Source: Clostridia bacterium
Lineage (GTDB): Bacteria; Bacillota; Clostridia; HGM11327
DNA length: 17,520 bases
Assembly: GCA_017935525.1 (NCBI GenBank)
Contig: JAGBHJ010000128.1
Span: forward strand, 1-17,520
Direction of reading: 5' to 3'
Both the position numbers and the translations under genes were made by a program. The notes beneath the pieces were generated by a model, which did not search any database, was not told the origin of the DNA, and saw only the letters and a program-made list of their open reading frames with translations. This document shows positions 1 through 6,383 of this stretch, piece after piece; within the stretch, counting starts at the first letter, position 1, and each line of letters opens with the position of its first letter.

Positions 1-483
1 AACGGCAGAACGGGAAAGCTTTACGGCTATATGCATTACGGCATTACTCCCGATATATTTACGACGGCAAAGGGCTTGGGCGGAGGCCTGCCCATAGGTG
101 CCTGCGTGCTGGGCGAAAAGGTGGAAAACGTGCTCAAGAGCAGCGACCACGGCTCAACCTTTGGCGGAAACCCTGTTGCTTGCGCAGGAGCCATCAGTAT
201 ACTTTCAAGAGTGGATGATGCACTTTTGGCAGAGGTGGAAAAGAAGTCCGCAATGATATTTGACCGTCTTTCCAAGGCGGAGGGCGTTGTAAGCGTTACG
301 GGAAAGGGCCTTATGATAGGCATCGAAACAGTTAAGCCTGCAGGTGACGTAATTGCAGAGTGCATGAAGAACGGCGCTATGCCCATCAAGGCAAAGACAA
401 AGGTAAGACTTTTGCCGCCGCTGAATATTACGTGGGAACAGCTGGAAAAGGCGCTGGACACTATAGAGAATGCTTGTAAATAA
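1..483 (+). CDS. argD: Acetylornithine aminotransferase, C-terminal part (5' end outside window)
   Basis: PLP-dependent, cytoplasmic enzyme of arginine synthesis that transaminates N-acetylglutamate semialdehyde to N-acetylornithine. The frame is open from base 1, so about the last 160 residues are present and the N-terminal half is missing. Visible family signatures are GRTGKLYGY followed by the HYGITPDI segment, then TTAKGLGGGLPIGA, whose lysine (codon at 70-72) is the expected PLP Schiff-base residue, then HGSTFGGNP, which contributes the phosphate-contacting threonine, and LLPPLNIT near the C-terminus. The gene ends with TAA at 481-483, and argF starts 11 bases later, consistent with one arginine operon. 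Related class-III aminotransferases (for example succinylornithine or GABA aminotransferase) share these motifs. The argF neighbour and the LLPPLNIT ending favour ArgD. Confidence 0.93.
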   Translation, partial: NGRTGKLYGYMHYGITPDIFTTAKGLGGGLPIGACVLGEKVENVLKSSDHGSTFGGNPVACAGAISILSRVDDALLAEVEKKSAMIFDRLSKAEGVVSVTGKGLMIGIETVKPAGDVIAECMKNGAMPIKAKTKVRLLPPLNITWEQLEKALDTIENACK

Positions 484-494
484 GAGAGGATAAT

Positions 495-1478
495 ATGGAT
501 CTTAAAGGTAGAAATTTTTTGAAGCTGCTGGACTACACAAGCGAGGAGATAGAGTACCTCATTGACCTGGCGGCAGAGCTGAAGGCAAAGAAAAAGGCGG
601 GAATTCCCCACAGAATTCACGAGGGCAAGAACATTGCGCTGATATTTGAAAAGACATCCACAAGAACCCGTTGCGCATTTGAGGTTGCGGCAAGGGATCT
701 GGGCATGGGCGTTACGTACCTTGACCCTACCGGCTCCCAGATAGGCAAAAAGGAGAGCATTGCGGACACCGCAAGAGTGCTGGGCAGAATGTACGACGGC
801 ATAGAGTACAGAGGCTTTGGTCAGACAATTGTTGAGGAGCTGGCACATTATGCAGGCGTGCCCGTATGGAACGGACTTACGGACGAATTCCACCCCACCC
901 AGATATTGGCGGACTTCCTTACGATAAGAGAGCATTTTGGCAAGCTGAAGGGCATCAATTTTGTGTACATGGGTGATGCCAGATTTAACATGGGCAACTC
1001 CCTGATGGTTGGTGCGGCAAAGATGGGCTTGAACTTTACGGCTTGCGCTCCTGCAAAGTATTTCCCTGCAAAGGAACTTATTGACGAATGTCAATCTATT
1101 GCAGAGAAGACGGGAGCAACACTTCGCTTTGAGAGCGATGTTGCCAAGGCGGTAAAGGATGCAGACGTGATCTATACTGACATATGGGTGTCCATGGGTG
1201 AGCCTGTGGAGGTATGGCAGGAGAGAATAGACGACCTTGCGGCTTACCAGGTAAACTCCGACGTGATGAAAATGGCGGGAGAAAAGGCTGTATTTATGCA
1301 TTGCCTGCCCTCTTATCACGACATGAAGACCAAAGTGGGCAAGGAAATGGGCGAGAAATTCAACCGTGACAGCATGGAGGTTACGGATGAGGTGTTTGAG
1401 AGTAAGCAGTCAGTAGTCTTTGATGAGGCAGAAAACAGAATGCACACCATCAAGGCTGTAATGGCGGCAACACTCTGA
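495..1478 (+). CDS. argF: Ornithine carbamoyltransferase
   Basis: Cytoplasmic enzyme that joins carbamoyl phosphate and ornithine to give citrulline in arginine synthesis. The 327-residue length is normal for the family. The carbamoyl-phosphate loop KTSTRTR is at residues 53-59, the HPTQ motif at 133-136, the ornithine-binding loop with SMG at 233-235 and the HCLP motif at 269-272. SMG and HCLP mark it as an ornithine rather than an aspartate carbamoyltransferase. A purine-rich GAGAGGA precedes the ATG. The gene lies 11 bases after argD, so co-transcription is likely. A catabolic (arcB-type) role in the deiminase pathway cannot be excluded by sequence alone, but the argD neighbour favours the biosynthetic role. 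No clear terminator follows. The next gene begins 36 bases downstream. Confidence 0.97.
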   Translation: MDLKGRNFLKLLDYTSEEIEYLIDLAAELKAKKKAGIPHRIHEGKNIALIFEKTSTRTRCAFEVAARDLGMGVTYLDPTGSQIGKKESIADTARVLGRMYDGIEYRGFGQTIVEELAHYAGVPVWNGLTDEFHPTQILADFLTIREHFGKLKGINFVYMGDARFNMGNSLMVGAAKMGLNFTACAPAKYFPAKELIDECQSIAEKTGATLRFESDVAKAVKDADVIYTDIWVSMGEPVEVWQERIDDLAAYQVNSDVMKMAGEKAVFMHCLPSYHDMKTKVGKEMGEKFNRDSMEVTDEVFESKQSVVFDEAENRMHTIKAVMAATL

Positions 1479-1514
1479 TAAATATTTACTAACATCAATA
1501 TAATGGAGGGCAAC

Positions 1515-2246
1515 ATGAAATTAACGTTTTTGGGAACAAGTCACGGCGTTCCGGAGCATCACAGATTTTGCTCCTGCACCATGATCACCGTTGGAGAAAA
1601 GAATTATATTATTGATGCAGGTGCCCCCGTGGTGGACCTGTTAAGAAGACGCGGGCTGACGACTGAGGACATTACGGCAATTTTTGTAACTCATGGCCAC
1701 GGAGACCACATTGACGGTCTGCCGCAGTTTCTTGACCTTGCAACGTGGTACTTCAGAGAAACGACAACCGAGATCTACCTGCCTACGCAAAAAGTGATCG
1801 ATGCTCTTTACACATGGAATGCGACAGTAAATTCAAAGGCAGCTACGGAGAGTACAAAGTGCCGACTGTTGCTCTATACCGCAGGCGTGATATACGATGA
1901 CGGCAACTTAAAGGTTACTGCGATCGCTACCACCCATTGCCCCGGCTCCCACGCATTTTTGCTGGAGGGTGACGGAAAAACCGTTATTTATACCGGTGAC
2001 TTGGGACCTGTTGACAAGGATGCGCCCAAGCTTCATGTGGCGGAGCATTTTGACGCAATGGTCTGCGAGTCAGCTCATTTTGCCATAACGAATATGGAGC
2101 CTCTGATTGAGGGATGGGATATAGACAACCTGATCATCAATCACACAGTACCCCATCTGGAGCCTGTAAATGAGGAATTCATCAAGGCAAAGGAGAGAAG
2201 ATACAAAACATACCAGTCCTTTGACGGAATGGAGTTTGAGGTATAA
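1515..2246 (+). CDS. Metallo-beta-lactamase-fold hydrolase (RNase Z/PhnP-like)
   Basis: Probable two-metal hydrolase with the metallo-beta-lactamase fold; the substrate is unknown. With the start used here it is 243 residues. It opens with MKLTFLGTSHGVP, typical of the RNase Z/PhnP-like branch. The metal-binding motif THGHGDH spans residues 59-65 (H60, H62, D64, H65). Further likely ligands lie in TTHCPGSH, YTGDLG and INHTVPH. An upstream ATG at 1503 would add four residues, but that ATG is part of the GGAGGG ribosome binding site (1505-1510), so the ATG at 1515, five bases after the site, is the sensible start. It is shorter than canonical tRNase Z (about 300 residues) and I do not see the tRNA-clamping exosite, so tRNA processing is not assigned. 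It may be read through from argF, because no promoter is evident in the gap. Confidence 0.85.
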   Translation: MKLTFLGTSHGVPEHHRFCSCTMITVGEKNYIIDAGAPVVDLLRRRGLTTEDITAIFVTHGHGDHIDGLPQFLDLATWYFRETTTEIYLPTQKVIDALYTWNATVNSKAATESTKCRLLLYTAGVIYDDGNLKVTAIATTHCPGSHAFLLEGDGKTVIYTGDLGPVDKDAPKLHVAEHFDAMVCESAHFAITNMEPLIEGWDIDNLIINHTVPHLEPVNEEFIKAKERRYKTYQSFDGMEFEV

Positions 2247-2252
2247 ATCCCC

Positions 2253-2281
2253 TTGACATTTGTCGGGTTTTGGTGTATAAT
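2253..2281 (+). promoter_or_regulatory. Sigma-A-type promoter of the arsR-family gene
   Basis: A perfect -35 TTGACA (2253-2258) and a perfect -10 TATAAT (2276-2281) are separated by 17 bases. The predicted transcription start is near 2288, about 40 bases before the ATG at 2328. The -35 begins seven bases after the stop codon of the preceding gene. Confidence 0.88.
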
Positions 2282-2282
2282 A

Positions 2283-2304
2283 TACATAGATTGATGTCTA
2301 TATA
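2283..2304. promoter_or_regulatory. Candidate operator: inverted repeat at the arsR-family transcription start
   Basis: Arms TACATAGA (2283-2290) and TCTATATA (2297-2304) form an inverted repeat with 7 of 8 positions matching around a 6-base spacer; the inner five bases of each arm (ATAGA/TCTAT) match perfectly. It lies immediately downstream of the -10 box and covers the expected transcription start, the usual place for an ArsR/SmtB-family self-operator. Binding by the adjacent regulator is inferred. Confidence 0.55.
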
Positions 2305-2327
2305 CTTTAATACATATGGAGGGCACT

Positions 2328-2675
2328 ATGGATATTAAATATACGGAATACGCAAGGCTGTTTTCTGCCATTGCAGACCCCAACAGACTTATGATATTGT
2401 CGGTATTGACGGAAGGGGAGACCTTTGCAGACAATATATTGACTCATCTGGATATTTCCCAGCCTACGCTTTCTCACCATATGAAGGCGCTGTGCGAGGC
2501 GGAAATTGTCGTGGCGAGAAAGGACGGTCGCCGTGTGTTCTACTCTATCAATGAGGATATGAGGGAGAAGCTTTTGGACAATATGCTGGACATTTTGTAT
2601 AAGGATGACGAAGGCAAGGCTGCAGTTATTGCAAAGCGCAAAGCAAGACGAAAGACCGACATCGTATTGTTGTAA
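2328..2675 (+). CDS. ArsR/SmtB-family winged-helix transcriptional regulator
   Basis: Small cytoplasmic dimeric repressor type, 115 residues. The pattern LFSAIADPNRLMILSVL at residues 11-27 is the typical first helices. The helix-turn-helix lies at about residues 32-54, with recognition helix SQPTLSHHMKAL at 44-55. The wing KDGRRVFYSI at 65-74 follows, and the C-terminus is basic (KRKARRK). The ATG at 2316 overlaps the GGAGGG ribosome binding site (2318-2323), so the ATG at 2328 is chosen. It has its own promoter and a likely self-operator. Only one cysteine (C56) is present, and neither the metal-sensing CVCDL motif nor a C-terminal HxH metal site is seen, so it is probably not a classical arsenic or cadmium sensor. 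It has no transporter partner here. Targets and signal are unknown. Confidence 0.9.
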   Translation: MDIKYTEYARLFSAIADPNRLMILSVLTEGETFADNILTHLDISQPTLSHHMKALCEAEIVVARKDGRRVFYSINEDMREKLLDNMLDILYKDDEGKAAVIAKRKARRKTDIVLL

Positions 2676-2678
2676 TTG

Positions 2679-2694
2679 ATTGATGCTGATCAAT
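2679..2694. repeat. Short inverted repeat after the arsR-family gene
   Basis: Perfect 6-base arms ATTGAT (2679-2684) and ATCAAT (2689-2694) flank GCTG, just after the stop codon and before the main terminator. It shares the octamer GATTGATG with the operator candidate at the gene's promoter. It may be chance, a weak mRNA hairpin or a second regulator-binding half-site. Confidence 0.3.
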
Positions 2695-2710
2695 GTATAG
2701 TAGTAAAAGT

Positions 2711-2750
2711 AAGGGGCGGACACAATGTATCCGCCCCTTTGTTTTATTTT
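2711..2750. terminator. Hairpin terminator between convergent arsR-family gene and capG
   Basis: A perfect 10-bp stem AAGGGGCGGA (2711-2720) / TCCGCCCCTT (2730-2739) with a 9-base loop is followed on the plus strand by TGTTTTATTTT. This is a strong intrinsic terminator for the arsR-family gene. Its T-run overlaps the capG stop codon (2744-2746). On the minus strand the stem is followed by ACTTTTACT, so it probably also ends the cap operon, though less strongly. Confidence 0.9.
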
Positions 2751-3925
2751 CTCCAAACCATTTTGTTGACCACACCGGTGTAAGACTGTATTATCTTTAT
2801 AACCTTTGTGCTTACGTTTTCCTCAATGTAGTCGGGCACGGGAATACCGTAATCGCCGCTTTCGTTCATGGTAACGGCTGTATCTACCGCCTGAAGCAGG
2901 CTGTTGCCGTCAATGCCTGCCAACACAAAGCAAGCCTTGTCCAGCGCTTCGGGGCGCTCTGTGGACGTCCTTATGCAAACAGCGGGGAAAGGGTTGCCTA
3001 TGCTTGTGAAAAAGCTGGATTCTTCGGGCAAAGTTCCGCTGTCGGATACAACGGCAAAGGCGTTCATTTGCAAGCAGTTGTAATCGTGGAAGCCCAAGGG
3101 CTCGTGCTGAATAACGCGCTTGTCCAGCACAAATCCGCTTTTCTGCAGTCTGTTACGGCTGCGAGGGTGGCAGGAGTATAGTATCGGCATATCGTACTTT
3201 TCTGCCATTTGGTTTATTGCGGTAAAAAGCGAAGTAAAGTTCTTTTCTGTGTCGATATTTTCCTCTCTGTGGGCGGAAAGCAGTATATATTTGCCCTTTT
3301 CCAGCCCAAGACGGGAATGAATATCGCTTGCCTTTATCTGTTCAAGGTTTTGCCTTAAAACCTCTGCCATGGGGGAGCCTGTCACGTAGGTGCGCTCCTT
3401 GGGAAGTCCGCATTCGTGGAGGTACTTTCTTGCGTGCTCGGAATATGCCAGATTAACGTCGGAGATTATGTCAACGATGCGCCTGTTTGTTTCCTCGGGG
3501 AGGCACTCATCCTTGCAACGGTTGCCCGCTTCCATGTGGAATATGGGGATATGCAGTCTTTTTGCGGCAATGGCGGAAAGGCAAGAGTTTGTGTCGCCCA
3601 ATATCAAGAGGGCGTCGGGCTTGATGCTTGCCATCAGCTTGTAGGAGCAGTTGATTATATTGCCGACTGTTGCGCCAAGGTCGTCACCAACGGCGTCCAT
3701 ATAAACGTCGGGAGAGTCGATCCCCAGATCCTTAAAGAAAATGCCGTTGAGGTTGTAGTCATAATTTTGCCCCGTGTGAGCAAGCACACAGTCAAAGTAT
3801 TTTCTGCATTTGTTTATAACGGCGGCAAGACGGATTATCTCGGGGCGTGTGCCGACGATTATCAAAAGCTTAAGCTTGCCGTTGTCCTTGAATTTTATAT
3901 CGGAATAGTCCAATTTGATTTCCAT
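2744..3925 (-). CDS. capG: UDP-N-acetyl-L-fucosamine synthase (C2 epimerase, CapG/FnlC type)
   Basis: Cytoplasmic epimerase of the non-hydrolysing UDP-GlcNAc 2-epimerase (WecB-like) fold, 393 residues. In the FucNAc pathway it inverts C2 of UDP-2-acetamido-2,6-dideoxy-L-talose to give UDP-N-acetyl-L-fucosamine. Visible motifs are GTRPE (25-29), HTGQNYD (50-56), GDTNS (110-114), EAGNR (132-136) with PEETNRR shortly after, AHREEN (218-223) and SDSGT (294-298), the usual active-site and UDP-binding elements. On motif grounds alone it could be a plain UDP-GlcNAc/ManNAc epimerase. The adjacent capE and capF and the EAGNRCKDE region support the FnlC/CapG assignment. It starts 14 bases after capF with an AAAGGAT ribosome site, so it is the last gene of the three-gene operon. 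Its stop codon lies inside the shared terminator region. Confidence 0.9.
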   Translation of the reverse strand: MEIKLDYSDIKFKDNGKLKLLIIVGTRPEIIRLAAVINKCRKYFDCVLAHTGQNYDYNLNGIFFKDLGIDSPDVYMDAVGDDLGATVGNIINCSYKLMASIKPDALLILGDTNSCLSAIAAKRLHIPIFHMEAGNRCKDECLPEETNRRIVDIISDVNLAYSEHARKYLHECGLPKERTYVTGSPMAEVLRQNLEQIKASDIHSRLGLEKGKYILLSAHREENIDTEKNFTSLFTAINQMAEKYDMPILYSCHPRSRNRLQKSGFVLDKRVIQHEPLGFHDYNCLQMNAFAVVSDSGTLPEESSFFTSIGNPFPAVCIRTSTERPEALDKACFVLAGIDGNSLLQAVDTAVTMNESGDYGIPVPDYIEENVSTKVIKIIQSYTGVVNKMVWRK

Positions 3926-3939
3926 ATAGTATCCTTTCG

Positions 3940-5148
3940 TTATTCCACGGGTTCAAAAAACGTGTCGGGATGATTGGGGTCAAAGCATTCATTCGCCCAC
4001 ATCAATGTAACAAGATCGTCTGTATCGCTGAGGTTGATTATGTTGTGCGTGTACCCCGGGAGCATATGCACCGCGGTGATGCTTTCTCCGCTTACCTCAA
4101 AATTCAGTACCTCGTCGGAGCCGACCTTTCTCTGCTGAATGAGGCCGTGGCCTGCGACCACAATAAAGAATTCCCACTTTGTATGATGCCAATGCTGACC
4201 CTTTGTAATGCCGGGCTTGGAAATGTTAACGCTGAATTGTCCGCAACTTTCCGTCTTTAATAGCTCTGTAAATGAGCCTCTGGGGTCGGTGTTCATCTTT
4301 AGTGAGAACGCGGCCTTTTCCTTTGGCAGGTATGACAGATAGGTTGAATACAGCTTTTTTGCAAAGCTGCCATCGGGTATTTGGGGCATTACCAAGGTCT
4401 GCGGCTGGGAGCTGAAGCTGTTGAGCAGGTCAACGATCTGCCCCAGCGTAACGGTATGAGTTACGGGGTTATAGCAGTATCTGCCGTTGGCAGAGGGTGT
4501 TGGAACCACCGAGTCAGGCTCAAAATTGCAGTATTGCTCTTTACCCTCAAGGGCTGCAACAAGATCATATATAAGGTCATCAATATATAACAACGTCAGC
4601 TCTGCGTTGGGGTCGTTTACCTGTATGGGCAGGTCATTTGCTATGTTGTTGCAGAAGGTTGCCACAACGGAGTTGTAATTTGGTCTGCACCATTTGCCAA
4701 ACAGATTGGGCAGACGGTAGACCAGCACTCTTGTACCTGTTTGTGCAGAGTACTCAAAGAAAAGATCCTCGCCTGCAAGCTTGCTTTTGCCGTAGTCGCC
4801 GTTGGCGTAACGGCCAACAAGGGTCGCCTGGACGGAGCTGGAGAGCATAACGGGGCAGGTGTTGCCGTGCTTTTTTAACGTATTGAGCAACGTCGATGCA
4901 AAGCCAAAGTTACCCTCCATAAATTCTGACTGCTCCTTTGGACGGTTTACCCCTGCAAGGTTGAACACAAAATCAGCCCTTTGGCAGTATGCGTCAAGCT
5001 CTTGGGGTGTGGAGTCTATATCGTAGCAGTATATTTCGTCAATGCGGAGCGCAGGGTGGGTCTTATCCTTGCCGTCACGTATACATTTGAGGGCTTCTGT
5101 CAGATTTTTGCCTACAAATCCCTTTGCTCCGGTGATCAGTACGTTCAT
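3940..5148 (-). CDS. capF: UDP-2-acetamido-2,6-dideoxy-hexulose reductase with C-terminal cupin (CapF/FnlB type)
   Basis: Bifunctional cytoplasmic enzyme, 402 residues, catalysing the second stage of UDP-L-FucNAc synthesis. The N-terminal extended short-chain dehydrogenase domain carries the nucleotide-binding GAKGFVG (7-13), SSSVQ (103-107) and the YxxxK pair Y119/K123, and reduces the 4-keto sugar to a UDP-talosamine derivative. The C-terminal cupin domain (about 285-402) contains GQHWHH (317-322) and YTHNI (366-370), likely metal and sugar ligands for the epimerase half. An in-frame ATG further upstream would add 14 residues overlapping capE; the start chosen here gives the canonical MNVLITGAKG opening. 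The ATG lies one base after the capE TAA, so translation is probably coupled. It is somewhat longer than the S. aureus homologue as I recall it, perhaps because of the segment near residues 200-225. Confidence 0.9.
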   Translation of the reverse strand: MNVLITGAKGFVGKNLTEALKCIRDGKDKTHPALRIDEIYCYDIDSTPQELDAYCQRADFVFNLAGVNRPKEQSEFMEGNFGFASTLLNTLKKHGNTCPVMLSSSVQATLVGRYANGDYGKSKLAGEDLFFEYSAQTGTRVLVYRLPNLFGKWCRPNYNSVVATFCNNIANDLPIQVNDPNAELTLLYIDDLIYDLVAALEGKEQYCNFEPDSVVPTPSANGRYCYNPVTHTVTLGQIVDLLNSFSSQPQTLVMPQIPDGSFAKKLYSTYLSYLPKEKAAFSLKMNTDPRGSFTELLKTESCGQFSVNISKPGITKGQHWHHTKWEFFIVVAGHGLIQQRKVGSDEVLNFEVSGESITAVHMLPGYTHNIINLSDTDDLVTLMWANECFDPNHPDTFFEPVE

Positions 5149-5149
5149 A

Positions 5150-6196
5150 TTATTTTCCCATTTTTGCAAGCTCGTCCTTGATGTAGTCAAGAGTAAGGAG
5201 CTTTGCCTTTACCTCGTCAAGCGTAAGTCTTGCGGTATTGTTTGAATTGAATTCCGTCAATGTATTTCTCTGGGCGTCACCCTGACTAAAGTATTTGTCA
5301 TAATTGAGTCCTCTCTTGTCTGAGGGTACGCGGTAGAAATTGCCCATGTCAACTGCGTTGGCGCATTCCTCGTTGGTAAGGAGCGTTTCATACATCTTTT
5401 CGCCGTGGCGTATGCCAATGGTCCTGATATTGTCGGGATCGCCGCCAAAAAGCTCGCATACTGCCCTTGCCTGTGTTTCTATCGTGCAGGCAGGTGCCTT
5501 CTGCACCAGAATATCGCCGCTTGTGCCGTGCTCAAAAGCAAAGAGCACCAGGTCCACAGCTTCCTCAAGTGACATAATAAAGCGAGTCATGGAGCCATCT
5601 GTTATGGTGATGGGGTTGCCGCTTTTGATCTGGTCGATCCACAACGGGATAACGGAGCCTCTTGAGCACATAACGTTGCCATAGCGGGTACAGCAGATCT
5701 TTGTCTTGTCGGGGTCAACGGTTCTGGACTTTGCCACGATTACCTTTTCCATCATAGCCTTTGAAGTACCCATTGCGTTAACAGGGTATGCGGCTTTATC
5801 CGTGGAAAGGCAGATGACGGTCTTTACGCCCTCGTCGATTGCGGCAGTAAGCACGTTCTCCGTACCGAGCACGTTTGTTTTTACTGCTTCTATGGGGAAA
5901 AACTCACAGCTGGGAACCTGCTTGAGAGCTGCTGCGTGGAATATATAATCTACGCCGTGCATTGCGTTTTTGACAGATGCCGGATCACGCACGTCACCGA
6001 TGTAGAATTTTATCTTTTCTGCTGCCTCGGGCATTCTGACCTGAAACTCGTGACGCATATCGTCCTGCTTTTTTTCGTCCCTGGAAAAAACTCTTATCTC
6101 TCCGATGTCCGTATTAAGAAAGCGGTTGAGAACTGCGTTGCCAAACGAGCCCGTACCGCCCGTGATCATCAATGTTTTACCGGTAAATAATCCCAT
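5150..6196 (-). CDS. capE: UDP-N-acetylglucosamine 4,6-dehydratase/5-epimerase (CapE/FnlA type)
   Basis: First enzyme of the UDP-L-FucNAc branch. It removes water across C4-C6 of UDP-GlcNAc and epimerises C5 to give a 4-keto-L-sugar nucleotide, in the cytoplasm. The 348 residues form an extended short-chain dehydrogenase fold: NAD(P)-binding GGTGSFG (13-19), HAAALKQVP (87-95), STDKA (131-135), then MGTSK with M142 and K146 where most relatives have YxxxK. This MxxxK variant is known for CapE and separates it from PseB-type dehydratases. CRYGNV-like and RFIMS segments follow as expected. There is no good ribosome site right before the ATG. The nearest, AAGGGAG, is 32 bases upstream with a hairpin between, and no in-frame canonical start codon lies nearer to it. 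It heads the minus-strand cap operon. Confidence 0.93.
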   Translation of the reverse strand: MGLFTGKTLMITGGTGSFGNAVLNRFLNTDIGEIRVFSRDEKKQDDMRHEFQVRMPEAAEKIKFYIGDVRDPASVKNAMHGVDYIFHAAALKQVPSCEFFPIEAVKTNVLGTENVLTAAIDEGVKTVICLSTDKAAYPVNAMGTSKAMMEKVIVAKSRTVDPDKTKICCTRYGNVMCSRGSVIPLWIDQIKSGNPITITDGSMTRFIMSLEEAVDLVLFAFEHGTSGDILVQKAPACTIETQARAVCELFGGDPDNIRTIGIRHGEKMYETLLTNEECANAVDMGNFYRVPSDKRGLNYDKYFSQGDAQRNTLTEFNSNNTARLTLDEVKAKLLTLDYIKDELAKMGK

Positions 6197-6208
6197 TATG
6201 ATAGTTGT

Positions 6209-6224
6209 GCCGCCCTGGGACGGC
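6209..6224 (-). other. Hairpin in the capE 5' untranslated region
   Basis: On the minus strand a 6-bp stem (one G-U pair) closes a CCAG tetraloop. It lies between the only Shine-Dalgarno-like sequence (AAGGGAG, minus strand 6235-6229) and the capE ATG at 6196. Folding would shorten the effective distance between them to roughly 16 bases. Confidence 0.5.
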
Positions 6225-6246
6225 GCTACTCCCTTCTTGATTGTAT

Positions 6247-6258
6247 ATATACGTATAT
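6247..6258. promoter_or_regulatory. 12-bp perfect palindrome at the capE transcription start
   Basis: ATATACGTATAT is a perfect 12-base palindrome. It overlaps the outer edge of the capE -10 box and the predicted transcription start near 6250, a position expected for a repressor site. The protein that would bind is unknown. Confidence 0.4.
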
Positions 6259-6285
6259 TATATCAATTTTTTCGGATTATGTCAA
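6257..6285 (-). promoter_or_regulatory. Promoter of the capE-capF-capG operon
   Basis: On the minus strand, TTGACA (6285-6280) and TATAAT (6262-6257) are both perfect and separated by 17 bases, with a TGA just before the -10 (extended -10). The spacer contains TAATCCGAA, the reverse complement of an element in the his promoter. The leader from about 6250 to the ATG at 6196 is about 54 bases. Confidence 0.88.
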
Positions 6286-6303
6286 ATATTTTACAAAAAT
6301 CTA

Positions 6304-6332
6304 TTGACAATAATTCGGATTAGTGATATAAT
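6304..6332 (+). promoter_or_regulatory. Promoter of the histidine operon
   Basis: TTGACA (6304-6309) and TATAAT (6327-6332) are perfect with a 17-base spacer and an extended -10 (TGA at 6324-6326). Transcription should start near 6339, about 73 bases before the yerC ATG. The -35 is only 18 bases from the -35 of the divergent cap promoter, so a protein bound here could affect both. Confidence 0.9.
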
Positions 6333-6340
6333 TTAGTCCG
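6311..6340. promoter_or_regulatory. Candidate operator over the his promoter -10 region
   Basis: CGGATTA (6316-6322) and TAGTCCG (6334-6340) form an inverted repeat with 6 of 7 matches and an 11-base spacer that contains the -10 box. The left half is also embedded in TAATTCGGATTA (6311-6322), itself nearly palindromic. The position would block RNA polymerase. The TrpR-like product of the first operon gene is the obvious candidate ligand, but that is inference. TTCGGATTA recurs at 6271-6279 inside the cap promoter. Confidence 0.5.
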
Positions 6341-6383
6341 TTAAAGCGTTAAAGCGAAATGCTTGGGCGCTTTTGTATTTTTT
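6341..6383 (+). terminator. Candidate attenuator hairpin in the his operon leader
   Basis: Two tandem copies of TTAAAGCG (6341-6348, 6349-6356) are followed by CGCTTT (6368-6373) and a T-rich run up to 6383. Either AAAGCG copy can pair with CGCTTT. With the second copy the loop is 11 bases. With the first, an inner AAGC/GCTT helix (6352-6355/6361-6364) is possible. The layout resembles a weak intrinsic terminator between promoter and first gene. There is no T-box motif and no histidine-rich leader peptide. Confidence 0.42.

Noticed and set aside
36..1319. Long open frame on the minus strand opposite argD and argF (427 codons)
   Set aside because: It is antisense to two genes with complete, well-conserved motifs, its translation is rich in cysteine, histidine and arginine with no recognisable domain, and it has no promoter or ribosome site of note. 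It is a composition effect.
1503..1514. Upstream ATG starts for the metallo-beta-lactamase-fold gene (1503) and similarly the arsR-family gene (2316)
   Set aside because: In both cases the upstream ATG is fused to the GGAGGG ribosome binding site, which is correctly spaced for the second ATG.
1515..2246. tRNase Z (rnz) for the metallo-beta-lactamase-fold protein
   Set aside because: The N-terminal motif is similar, but the protein is too short and lacks a visible exosite arm.
2693..3973. Plus-strand open frames opposite capG (2693-3181, 3416-3973)
   Set aside because: They are mirror frames of a clear epimerase gene. The first begins within the terminator region and neither matches a known family.
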